Positions 17,097 through 24,983 of a stretch of DNA of 64,000 bases are shown one piece after another; positions within the stretch are counted from its first letter, which is position 1, and every line of letters starts with the position of its first letter. Origin of the DNA: Novipirellula herctigrandis (GTDB lineage: Bacteria; Planctomycetota; Planctomycetia; Pirellulales; Pirellulaceae). The stretch spans positions 4,128,623 to 4,192,622 of the forward strand of contig SJPJ01000001.1 in NCBI GenBank assembly GCA_007859835.1. The letters run 5' to 3'. The notes beneath the pieces were generated by a model. That model did no database searches and was not told the origin of the DNA. It saw only the letters and a list, made by a program, of their open reading frames with translations. A program made the position numbers and the translations under genes.

Positions 17097-18044
17097 CTAC
17101 GATCCGAACGTGATCGAAACAATGCCTTCGGCCGAAGGCGGAACGGGTTTAAACGCTTTAGAAAAAACACTGGTTAGATGCTCGGCCGTTGTATTCCATC
17201 CAATCACCGTCAAGCCGAACCGCTTCACGGTATCGGGTGCCGTTTTTTCGGAAAGCGAATCGAAGACCGACTCGACCAACACCAACCCTTGCCCAAAATC
17301 GACAACCCCTTTCAATCGCAAGAGGCTCCCTTGGACACTTGCGATAGCATCGTAAAACCGATCACGATCGACAAAACGCCCCGGCACCGAACAACTCGCC
17401 AACTCTTCAGGCGGCGATATAGCCGGTGGCGTTTGACAAGCACGATGTTCGAGGGATTCAATCAGCGACCATTTTAGCTGACCTTCGACCGTTCGCCACT
17501 GAGCCGCCCTTGGATTCATGTCGGACAATATTTCCGACAATCGATCCACGTGTTCCTGGCAAGGAGCCAAATCGACCTTGTTGATCAAAATCGCGTCAGC
17601 CGCAGTCACTTGTGCCGATGCTGATTTTAAGTTGGGAAGGATTTTTGTGAAGTTCATGAAGTCGACCATGCAAACGTTGGCCCTGACTTCAAAGCGATGC
17701 TCATCTGCTCCAATATCCAGCCACTTATAAAGATCGCTCGTATGGGCAATCCCCGTCGCTTCGGCAATCACCAATTCGGGCTTCACCTCACTAGCAATGC
17801 GTCGCAACGTCTTTTCGAAATCCGTTTGAATGCAGGCACAAAACAGACTGCCCCGATTGAGTTCAAAAATACCGTCATTCACATGATCAATCAGTTGCCC
17901 ATCAACACCAAGGCTGCCGAATTCATTGATAATCAGCGCTACGCGTTTGGATTTCAATTCGGACTGAGACAACAAGTGATTCAGAAGCGTCGTCTTACCC
18001 GACCCTAGATAGCCGGTTAACAGATAAACGGGAATCGTAATCAT
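17097..18044 (-). CDS. CobW/COG0523-family GTPase with altered cysteine motif
   Basis: The 315-residue protein has Walker A GYLGSGKT (residues 11-18), NEFGSLGVDG, EATGIAH and the GTP-specificity motif NKVD, all typical of the CobW/YeiR/UreG-like metallochaperone branch. The metal-binding CxCC of the family is changed: the position reads GSLFCAC (C69 and C71), so only one canonical Cys remains plus a new one. Its ATG overlaps the TGA of the UroD-thioredoxin gene (ATGA), implying translational coupling. A role in delivering a metal or cofactor to that protein is inferred. Its 3' end is convergent with the AsmA-like gene, 15 bp away. Confidence 0.88.
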   Translation of the reverse strand: MITIPVYLLTGYLGSGKTTLLNHLLSQSELKSKRVALIINEFGSLGVDGQLIDHVNDGIFELNRGSLFCACIQTDFEKTLRRIASEVKPELVIAEATGIAHTSDLYKWLDIGADEHRFEVRANVCMVDFMNFTKILPNLKSASAQVTAADAILINKVDLAPCQEHVDRLSEILSDMNPRAAQWRTVEGQLKWSLIESLEHRACQTPPAISPPEELASCSVPGRFVDRDRFYDAIASVQGSLLRLKGVVDFGQGLVLVESVFDSLSEKTAPDTVKRFGLTVIGWNTTAEHLTSVFSKAFKPVPPSAEGIVSITFGS

Positions 18045-19690
18045 TGTAGCGACTTAATCCATTCCTTAATGACTGCGACTTCCGGCACCTCACGAGTCGA
18101 TTGAACTCGGTATTTCGCCGTTACAATCGCCGGCGTCTGAGACAGTGGAATTCCAAAGCTACGTATTTCAAACTCATCCGTCACCACCGAAACATTCACG
18201 TCGGCACCCAATTCCATGACCGCGCGATCGACTTGCTGTCGAGTCGGTTCGCACGCTTCCTCGGTATCGCCGAGCACATAGACCGATGCTCGCTGACTTT
18301 GGATTCGATCCCGCATTTTTTGATTGATCCGCTTTTGAATTGCCGCGATCAATTCGTCACGCGGCGGAATTTGTGACACAAAAGTGATTTGGCCATCAAT
18401 GCAAATGGTAGGAACATTCTTCACCATCAAACTGGTCATAAAGACAATCTCTTCCCGATACTTGATTTTGTGTTCGCGCCACTGAACAATCCCCTCAAAT
18501 TCGGGCGTGATTTTTTGAACCGCTTCGACCATATATTGACATGGGGCACATGCTTCGGAGTCGAGTGTTATGATGTCGACAATCACTTTGTCGGTCAGCC
18601 CGTACTGCGACATGTCAAAGATGTCATCGAGCGAACGAGTCTCAGCCAACGTCGCGACCGTTTCTTGTCGATAGGGATCAATAACGAGCTTTCCAATCGC
18701 CTCCAAATTCTCAGGTGGCGTGTCGTACGCAATGTCGCATCCCGGCGCTAAGACAAAACCGTGGTTCTCGCCAATCGTCAAACACTGTACCGCGTTCTTC
18801 TCCGCATCTTCGGGTTTACCCAATAGCAACACGGTGGTGAGTTGAAGATTTCCGCCGAAACTAACATGGTGCTTTCGGCTAACGTCGCGAACAAAATCGA
18901 GCGGAATATTCTCATCGACACAAAGATTGTGTGCCCCCGTTTTGCACATTGATTCAACATTTTGCTGTGCATGACCACAAACGAAGAACGACCCGAGAGC
19001 ATCCTTTTCACGAATAAAATCAAACACTGGCTTGGCGTATGGTGTGACGAATTGGGCAAATTGGTCAGGGCCGATTTGGCTCGTCATCGGATCAACGACG
19101 GCGATCACATCACAACCGGCATCGAGGTAATAACTTGACATTGCAACACCAACGTCGCTGCAAAAGCTGAGAAGTTTTTCGACATCTTCAGGGTCGTCAA
19201 ACATCCGCATAAAAATGTCGGTCCCGAGCAAATGTAGCGCAAGAGTAAATGGACCGGTGATCAACCCATACAACGCTAGATCAGGATGTTCGGCGCGAAG
19301 CCGGCGTGCTACTTCAAGTACGAGCGGGATGCGACCGGCGTCAACATCGGGGACCTGCAACTCGCCGAGTGTCACTCCTTCGACAAGTGGGTGCGAGCTT
19401 ACGGATGGAGGAGTTTCCTCCGCCCAATTTAGTCCACAACCCAGCGTCTCCGCTTCAATTTGCAGATCGAAAGCAACGGGGATTCCATCGGGGCGATACC
19501 GCGAGATGGCTAGATTCAACCCCTTATGCATTGCTTCGGTGCTTCGCAGATAATCCGAAGTCGGCATAGGAATAAGTGCCGCAGCATGGCAACCGACAAA
19601 AGGAACCCATGGGGCACGAGCCGTTTTTTCACCAAGGAATGCAGCACGCACAAGCTCGATTCCATGAATGTTTTCGGAAGTCTCCGGCAT
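18041..19690 (-). CDS. UroD/MtaA-like methyltransferase domain fused to two thioredoxin folds
   Basis: Residues 1-345 form a uroporphyrinogen-decarboxylase-family barrel of the corrinoid-methyltransferase (MtaA/CmuA) kind: VAFDLQIEAETLG, ITGPFTLA, a Cys at 238 (FVCGH) and APGCDI with C318 followed by TPPENLEAI. These two Cys match the zinc ligands of MtaA; the usual His two residues before the first is Phe236, with His240 nearby. From about 365 comes a thioredoxin fold with CAPC (381-384) and cis-Pro VPTI, then a second thioredoxin-like module (about 468-549, single C480, QTPAIV). No signal peptide. The overlapping CobW GTPase suggests a metal-dependent enzyme with built-in redox control; the reaction is unknown. 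Confidence 0.8.
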   Translation of the reverse strand: MPETSENIHGIELVRAAFLGEKTARAPWVPFVGCHAAALIPMPTSDYLRSTEAMHKGLNLAISRYRPDGIPVAFDLQIEAETLGCGLNWAEETPPSVSSHPLVEGVTLGELQVPDVDAGRIPLVLEVARRLRAEHPDLALYGLITGPFTLALHLLGTDIFMRMFDDPEDVEKLLSFCSDVGVAMSSYYLDAGCDVIAVVDPMTSQIGPDQFAQFVTPYAKPVFDFIREKDALGSFFVCGHAQQNVESMCKTGAHNLCVDENIPLDFVRDVSRKHHVSFGGNLQLTTVLLLGKPEDAEKNAVQCLTIGENHGFVLAPGCDIAYDTPPENLEAIGKLVIDPYRQETVATLAETRSLDDIFDMSQYGLTDKVIVDIITLDSEACAPCQYMVEAVQKITPEFEGIVQWREHKIKYREEIVFMTSLMVKNVPTICIDGQITFVSQIPPRDELIAAIQKRINQKMRDRIQSQRASVYVLGDTEEACEPTRQQVDRAVMELGADVNVSVVTDEFEIRSFGIPLSQTPAIVTAKYRVQSTREVPEVAVIKEWIKSLQ

Positions 19691-19787
19691 GATTTAATGT
19701 TCCGCGAAATAGAAGGTAAAAGGATCCAATGGTGGGAAGCTTTGCTGCCTTGAGTCTACCAACTTTCGACGAAACGGTCGACTTGCG

Positions 19788-20909
19788 TCAACTGCCAACG
19801 AGGCGATCGTAAAACGTGCGGGCGCGGCTTGGGTCGTCGGTTCCCTCAATCACCGCACGGCCGTCGGCGAAGAGTGTCAAACGAAGGCTGGCTTGCCGTG
19901 GTTCACTTACCCACTGAAGCCGAACAAAAAAACGCGTTTGCTGGACTTTGCCTTGACTTTGCCAGCGTTCAGCGAGCGATTGCAAATCAACACGAATCTT
20001 TGAACCCGGCGTGATCTGGACAGCGTTGCGACCGCACAGCACGATCGTTGAACCGCCGGCGGATCCCGAAGTGGCGGATCCCGAAGTGGCGTCGAGAAAA
20101 TCGTAAACACGCTCTTTGCACGCCTGGCAAGATTCACTTAACGCAGGATCGATCGCCAATTCACGAATCCGGTTTTGCCAAAAGTCAAAGGACCAAACCT
20201 TGCTGTGAACGGAATCTTGGTTTCCCGAAAGCCACTTGATCGCCTCGATTGCCTGCAAACTGGCGATCGCGTGCGTTGCGGCGCCAATCACGCCGGCGGT
20301 GTCGCATGTAGCAACCGAGGCGGGGGGAGGTGGTTGTGGCACCAAGCATCGAAAACAGGGGCTTCCCGCTCCCGAAAACAATCGAACCTGTCCTGATGCA
20401 CCGACACAACCACCATGGACCCACGCGGTGGTGTTTTTGAGCGACCAATCGTTAAGCAAAAAACGGATAGCAAAGTTATCGGCCGCATCGATTACTAAAT
20501 CAGACCCTTGAAGAAGCGAATCGATATTGTCGGCGGTGACATCGGCGACAAGTGGTTCGATGGCGACTTTCGAGTTAATGCTCTCCAATCGCTCGGCAGC
20601 CGCTTGAGCCTTGGCGCGTCCCTGTGTCGCGTCAGATTCGTCAAACAGGGATTGCCGTTGCAGGTTGGTCCATTCAACAATATCACGATCGATCAACCGC
20701 AAGTGTCCGACCCCGGCACGAGCGAGGATCTCGCAGGCGACGGTGCCGAGCGCACCACATCCCAAGACACTGACGGTCGATTGCGATATCATGCTCTGGC
20801 CCGATACACCAACAGGCCCAAATTGAACCTGACGCGCATATCGACCATTTGCATCCCCTGTACCGGAGTGTCGATCATCTGTGATTTGATCGTCGTTAGA
20901 ACCCTGCAT
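19788..20909 (-). CDS. ThiF/MoeB/HesA-family adenylyltransferase (E1-like)
   Basis: The 373-residue protein has the E1 nucleotide-binding fold (VLGCGALGTVACEIL, LRLIDRDIVEWTNLQRQ) and the DAADNFAIRFLLN segment. It also has two CxxC pairs (CFRC and CQAC) for structural zinc and GVIGAATHAIASLQAIEAIK. It should adenylate the C-terminus of a ubiquitin-like sulfur carrier (ThiS/MoaD type) for thiamin, molybdopterin or thiolation, but no carrier or rhodanese is nearby. The C-terminal 100 residues are beta-rich and not a rhodanese. An in-frame 15-bp duplication gives SGSATSGSA in the linker. It is divergent from epmA with only 34 bp between starts. Confidence 0.85.
   Translation of the reverse strand: MQGSNDDQITDDRHSGTGDANGRYARQVQFGPVGVSGQSMISQSTVSVLGCGALGTVACEILARAGVGHLRLIDRDIVEWTNLQRQSLFDESDATQGRAKAQAAAERLESINSKVAIEPLVADVTADNIDSLLQGSDLVIDAADNFAIRFLLNDWSLKNTTAWVHGGCVGASGQVRLFSGAGSPCFRCLVPQPPPPASVATCDTAGVIGAATHAIASLQAIEAIKWLSGNQDSVHSKVWSFDFWQNRIRELAIDPALSESCQACKERVYDFLDATSGSATSGSAGGSTIVLCGRNAVQITPGSKIRVDLQSLAERWQSQGKVQQTRFFVRLQWVSEPRQASLRLTLFADGRAVIEGTDDPSRARTFYDRLVGS
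20061..20090. repeat. In-frame 2 x 15-bp tandem repeat
   Basis: Perfect units GGATCCCGAAGTGGC at 20061-20075 and 20076-20090. They lie in the interdomain linker of the ThiF-type protein and encode a duplicated Ser/Ala/Thr/Gly pentapeptide. Confidence 0.93.
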
Positions 20910-20943
20910 TCTTACTCGCTTTTCGTCTCGTTAATTCAATTCC

Positions 20944-21918
20944 ATGCGTTCTTACCAAGTACCCGACATTACGTTGCTTCGCCAGCGCGCGGCTTTACTC
21001 CGGTGCATCCGCACGTTTTTTGACGACCGTGGTTTCTTCGAAGTTCAACCACCCTGTTTGGCGAGCGACTGTGTTGTCGACCCCTATATAGATCCAATCA
21101 CGATTGACGCAGACCAGTTTTTGATTCCCAGCCTCGATTTGCCACCTAGATTTTATCTGCAAACGTCGCCCGAGTTGTCGATGAAGCGAATGTTGTCCGC
21201 TGGGGCACCTTCTATCTATAGCGTTATGCCCGTGTTTCGTGCAGGGGAGCGAGGGGAACAACACAACATCGAATTCACGATGTTGGAGTGGTATGACGTC
21301 GGCGCCAATATGGAATCAGGCATCGAGACACTTGGCACATTGGTGGCCACAGTGCTCGGAGCGACTCGGTTTGACTGCGTGACTTATCGAACGGTTTTCC
21401 AGGCCAAGCTCGGTTTCGATCCGATTTCGATTCCGCTTAACTCACTCGCATCGAAGGCTTCCGAAGTGGACCACGAGTTGTCGATTCAACTCCGTGATGA
21501 CCGCGACGCGTTACTGGATTTGTTGTTCACGCACAAAATTCAACCAGAATTGGGAATCGACGTTCCAATCATTGTCAAACAATATCCGCTAAGCCAAGCT
21601 GCACTGGCGCGAGTATGTGAAAAGGATCCGCAATGTGCCGCGAGGTTTGAGCTTTTTTCTGACGGCGTCGAATTGGCTAACGGTTATGACGAATTGCTCG
21701 ATGCCGATGTACTACTCGACCGGTCCCGCGTAACGAACCATCGCCGCGTGGAAAGTGGACGTCAACCGATTCCGATTGAAACTAGTTTAGTCGCCGCGAT
21801 GCGAAAAGGAATGCCCCCATCAACGGGCGTGGCGATGGGAGTGGACCGCCTGCTAATGGTAAAGACGAAAACCAAATCAATCGATAAAGTCCATCCATTT
21901 CCTATTGAACGGTCTTGA
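20944..21918 (+). CDS. epmA: EF-P (R)-beta-lysine ligase EpmA (PoxA/GenX)
   Basis: The 324-residue protein is a truncated class II lysyl-tRNA synthetase without the anticodon-binding domain, the hallmark of EpmA. Motif 2 reads VFRAGERGEQHNIEFTMLEW, then FELFSDGVELANGYDEL and the final GVAMGVDRLLMV (motif 3). It attaches beta-lysine to elongation factor P so that ribosomes pass polyproline stretches. Neither efp nor the EpmB aminomutase is in the window. The start is ATG 20944, 34 bp from the divergent ThiF gene. Confidence 0.93.
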   Translation: MRSYQVPDITLLRQRAALLRCIRTFFDDRGFFEVQPPCLASDCVVDPYIDPITIDADQFLIPSLDLPPRFYLQTSPELSMKRMLSAGAPSIYSVMPVFRAGERGEQHNIEFTMLEWYDVGANMESGIETLGTLVATVLGATRFDCVTYRTVFQAKLGFDPISIPLNSLASKASEVDHELSIQLRDDRDALLDLLFTHKIQPELGIDVPIIVKQYPLSQAALARVCEKDPQCAARFELFSDGVELANGYDELLDADVLLDRSRVTNHRRVESGRQPIPIETSLVAAMRKGMPPSTGVAMGVDRLLMVKTKTKSIDKVHPFPIERS

Positions 21919-22047
21919 GTCATATAACTTGTCAGGCGTTTTGACTATTCAGGCGGATTTCGTTAGCACAATCCCATTATCAGCCCCATAGTTCCATTGC
22001 AGCGGTTAAAATGAATCGTCTCTTCACCACTATTGAGAGAAGTCGTT

Positions 22048-22527
22048 ATGAACCAAGATCGAACTTCGACTAGGCGATTAGCCGTCAATGCAGCGTTTCT
22101 ACGAGACATCAAAGATGATAGCCATCATTTGAAGGTGTTGCTAGAAAAAATTAGCCCGATGGTTTCGCATGAAAAAATTGCTGGCAATCATTGGCTAGAA
22201 TTGATCAATTTGCTGTCCGAACTTCGGGACCAATTGGCTCTCCATTTTTCGCTCGAAGAAGCTTATGGCTATTTTGAAGAAGCAGTCGATACGGCTCCCG
22301 AGTTAAGCACCAAAGCGGAATCGCTTCGCAGTGAGCACTCTGAATTGTTCGAATCGATCCGACACTTAGTCGAATCGGCGGCAGAACTTCAACCCGACCA
22401 AGAAGAAAAAATTGCTCGGCTTCTGAAACGCTACAATGCATTCATCCGAGCATTCCAGACCCACGAAGAACTGGAATTAAATTTGATTCTTGAAGCACTT
22501 GAAAGTGACCTCGGCGTTTGCGATTGA
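22048..22527 (+). CDS. Hemerythrin-like HHE-domain protein
   Basis: A 159-residue all-helical protein with candidate di-iron ligands in the expected order: H26/H27, H66 with E70/E71 (LHFSLEE), H97 (SEHSEL) and H139 with E140/E141 (THEELE). Such proteins bind O2, NO or redox-sense with a di-iron centre. I choose ATG 22048 with GAGAGAAG a few bases upstream over the in-frame TTG at 22033. Its stop is 2 bp from the stop of convergent sthA, which suggests but does not prove a shared oxidative or redox context. Confidence 0.75.
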   Translation: MNQDRTSTRRLAVNAAFLRDIKDDSHHLKVLLEKISPMVSHEKIAGNHWLELINLLSELRDQLALHFSLEEAYGYFEEAVDTAPELSTKAESLRSEHSELFESIRHLVESAAELQPDQEEKIARLLKRYNAFIRAFQTHEELELNLILEALESDLGVCD

Positions 22528-22529
22528 TT

Positions 22530-23921
22530 CTAGAACAATCGATTCATTCCATTGAGAGCTGCGACTCGGTACGCCTCGGCCATCGTGGGATAATTGAATG
22601 TTGTTTCGGTAAAGTACTCTAACGTGTTTCGCCCTTCGGGTTGGCTCATGATCGCTTGACCAATGTGGACGATTTCGGATGCGTTGGCACCAAAACAATG
22701 AACCCCGAGAATCTCGAGTGTATCTCGGTGAAATAGGATCTTAAGCATGCCGGTGGTTTCACCTGTAATCTGGGCACGGGCGAGTGAACGGAACAGACTG
22801 TGGCCAACTTCGTAAGGAACCTTGGCAGCAGTTAATTCTCGTTCGGTCTTTCCAACCGAACTAATCTCGGGACTGGTATAGATCCCGGTCGGTATGTCGT
22901 TGATCCGCAAATTGCCGTCGATTTTCCCAAGCATGTGCATCGCTGCGGCCCGGCCTTGGGTATACGCGGCGCTCGCGAGCGCCGGAAAACCGATTACATC
23001 CCCCACCGCGTATATGTGCGGCACCGAAGTCTGGAATTGCTCGTCAACCTCCAATTGCCCGCGACTGTTCGCTTCCAATGGTATCGTTTCCAGCCCCAAC
23101 TCATCCGTGTTGCCCGTCCGACCGTTGGCCCAAAGGAGCGTGTCCGTTTTGAGTCGTTTACCGCTGACCAGATGCAACACGACGCCGTCGTCGGTTCCTT
23201 CAATCCGCTCCATTTCTTCGTTGTGACGAAGAATGACTCCTTGGTCACGGAGATGATATGCCAGCGCATCGATGATCTCGTCATCAAGAAATTCGAGCAG
23301 CTTTGCGCGAGTGTTGATCAAGTTGACTTTGATGCCCATATTTCGAAACATGGACGCGTACTCCGTGCCAATGACTCCCGCACCGTAAATAGCCATCGAG
23401 CCAGGTTGCGGAGGCATATTCAAAACGGTGTCGCTGTCAAAAATCCGTGGATGATCGAAATCGACTCCCTCGGGATGAAATGGACGCGACCCGGTTGCGA
23501 TCACAAAATGCTTAGCTCGGATTGGATCACAGCCGCCAATCGTGATAGTGTGCTGGTCAAGGAATCGAGCGTTGCCACGGAGCACCGGAACATTGTTTCG
23601 CTCGTAAAACGATTGACGCATCGACACTTGTTTGGCAATGATCGCTTGGGTGCCACGCTGTAATTGGGCAAGCGACGGGCTGACATGAACACCCAATTCT
23701 TGGAAAATAGGGCTTTGCAGCGTCTTCATCGTCGAAGTGATCGTATAGCGAAGCGCTTTACTAGGGATGGTGCCCCAATGGGTACAACCACCGCCAATTT
23801 GCGTATATCTTTCCGCAACGGCGACTCGCATCCCGCCTTTGGTTGCCTGCATCGCCGCTCCTTCGCCGCCGGGGCCGGAGCCGAGAACAAGAAGGTCATA
23901 GTCGAATTGTGAATCGTTCAT
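22530..23921 (-). CDS. sthA: Soluble pyridine nucleotide transhydrogenase
   Basis: A 463-residue flavoprotein of the pyridine nucleotide-disulfide oxidoreductase family. It has FAD-binding GSGPGGE (14-20), [16 protein letters not shown] in which only the first redox Cys is kept (C46; the second is T51), the NAD site [13 protein letters not shown] and the C-terminal dimer domain. Loss of the second Cys together with the CTHWGTIP signature is diagnostic for SthA rather than lipoamide dehydrogenase. It interconverts NADPH and NADH, balancing pools used for example by the nearby glutamate dehydrogenase. The start is ATG at 23919-23921. Confidence 0.94.
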   Translation of the reverse strand: MNDSQFDYDLLVLGSGPGGEGAAMQATKGGMRVAVAERYTQIGGGCTHWGTIPSKALRYTITSTMKTLQSPIFQELGVHVSPSLAQLQRGTQAIIAKQVSMRQSFYERNNVPVLRGNARFLDQHTITIGGCDPIRAKHFVIATGSRPFHPEGVDFDHPRIFDSDTVLNMPPQPGSMAIYGAGVIGTEYASMFRNMGIKVNLINTRAKLLEFLDDEIIDALAYHLRDQGVILRHNEEMERIEGTDDGVVLHLVSGKRLKTDTLLWANGRTGNTDELGLETIPLEANSRGQLEVDEQFQTSVPHIYAVGDVIGFPALASAAYTQGRAAAMHMLGKIDGNLRINDIPTGIYTSPEISSVGKTERELTAAKVPYEVGHSLFRSLARAQITGETTGMLKILFHRDTLEILGVHCFGANASEIVHIGQAIMSQPEGRNTLEYFTETTFNYPTMAEAYRVAALNGMNRLF

Positions 23922-24006
23922 AACGGGTCGTTTGGGGATGTCGTTTCTCGTGGATGATCCAGCGGAACCAAATCGCTTTTAATTACTGAATAAGGAATGT
24001 TGTACG

Positions 24007-24843
24007 ATGTTAATCGCGTGCGTCCAGACCGATATTGCGTTTGCTGATTTTGACAAAAACCGCCGCCAGCTTGTCCAATGGATGCATCAAACGGGCGAAA
24101 AGGGGGCCAACTTGGTCGTTATGCCCGAATGTATGCTGAGCGGATATGCATACGAAAGCCGTACCGAAGCAATCGAACAAGCGATCTCGGTCCATCATCC
24201 CGTTTTCTCGGAAATTGGCGAAATCGCAAAACAGTACGATATGCATGTGACTTTTGGTTTTCTCGAAAAAGATGACGATCACCTGTTTAATTCGGTAGTA
24301 ATGATTGGCCCAGCCGGGATTGCCGGTCAATATCGCAAGATTCATTTGCCGCATTTGGGGGTCGACCGGTTTGTCGATCGCGGCGACTTTGCTTACCAGC
24401 CATTTTCCGCAGGTCCGGCAAAGGTTGGACTCGCAATTTGCTACGACTCCTCGTTTCCCGAACCAATGCGTGTGCTTGCCCTTGAGGGCGCGGACATTAT
24501 CGCATTGGGTACCAATTGGCCTAGCGCCGCCCAGCGGACCGCCGAAATTGTACCGCCCGCCAGAAGCATGGAGAATCATATTTTCTTCGCAGCGGCGAAC
24601 CGAATCGGCAGCGAAGGTGGGTTCGAATTCTGTGGACACAGCTCCATATGCGGCCCGGATGGGGTCATTTTGGCACAAAGCCATGACGCTCAACCGACGA
24701 TTTTGTACGCCGACGTCGACTTGGAACAAGCCCGAAATAAGCGAATCGAACGCACTCCCGGAGCTCACGTGATCGACCGCTTCCAAGATCGATGCCCCCG
24801 CTTCTACGGGGCCATCACCAAAAAGACGACCAACAACGGTTGA
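24007..24843 (+). CDS. Carbon-nitrogen hydrolase (nitrilase superfamily)
   Basis: The 278-residue protein has the Glu-Lys-Cys triad as E41 (MPECML), K111 (YRKIHLP) and C145 (ICYDSSFPE), with the N-terminal VQTDIAF strand typical of the family. It hydrolyses an amide or carbamoyl substrate, but the branch cannot be fixed from sequence alone. AAGGA lies about 10 bases upstream of ATG 24007. The stop codon is inside a 13-bp tandem duplication and a T-rich hairpin follows. It appears monocistronic. Confidence 0.88.
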   Translation: MLIACVQTDIAFADFDKNRRQLVQWMHQTGEKGANLVVMPECMLSGYAYESRTEAIEQAISVHHPVFSEIGEIAKQYDMHVTFGFLEKDDDHLFNSVVMIGPAGIAGQYRKIHLPHLGVDRFVDRGDFAYQPFSAGPAKVGLAICYDSSFPEPMRVLALEGADIIALGTNWPSAAQRTAEIVPPARSMENHIFFAAANRIGSEGGFEFCGHSSICGPDGVILAQSHDAQPTILYADVDLEQARNKRIERTPGAHVIDRFQDRCPRFYGAITKKTTNNG

Positions 24844-24858
24844 CCACAACGGTTGTAA
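24833..24858. repeat. 13-bp tandem duplication across a stop codon
   Basis: ACAACGGTTGACC (24833-24845) is followed at once by ACAACGGTTGTAA (24846-24858). The TGA of the nitrilase-family gene (24841-24843) is in the first copy. Confidence 0.75.
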
Positions 24859-24871
24859 TAATCGTCAAGTA

Positions 24872-24926
24872 GCGATTTTCACACACTCAAAAAAATCGCC
24901 GTACAATATTTGGCGAGAATTTTTTT
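24872..24926 (+). terminator. Probable terminator with two alternative hairpins
   Basis: GCGATTTT (24872-24879) can pair with AAAATCGC (24892-24899). Alternatively TCGCC (24896-24900) pairs with GGCGA (24912-24916), which is followed by a run of seven T (24920-24926). The second fits an intrinsic terminator for the nitrilase gene; the first overlaps it and would prevent it from forming. Confidence 0.5.
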
Positions 24927-24983
24927 ATTGACCGGGGATCAAGTGCTTCGCAGCCAAGGTCAATAAGTCGACAAGTGGTGGTC

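Noticed and set aside
24010-24849. 279-residue minus-strand frame opposite the nitrilase gene
   Set aside because: It mirrors the real gene almost exactly, has no domain character, and the plus-strand product has an intact Glu-Lys-Cys triad.
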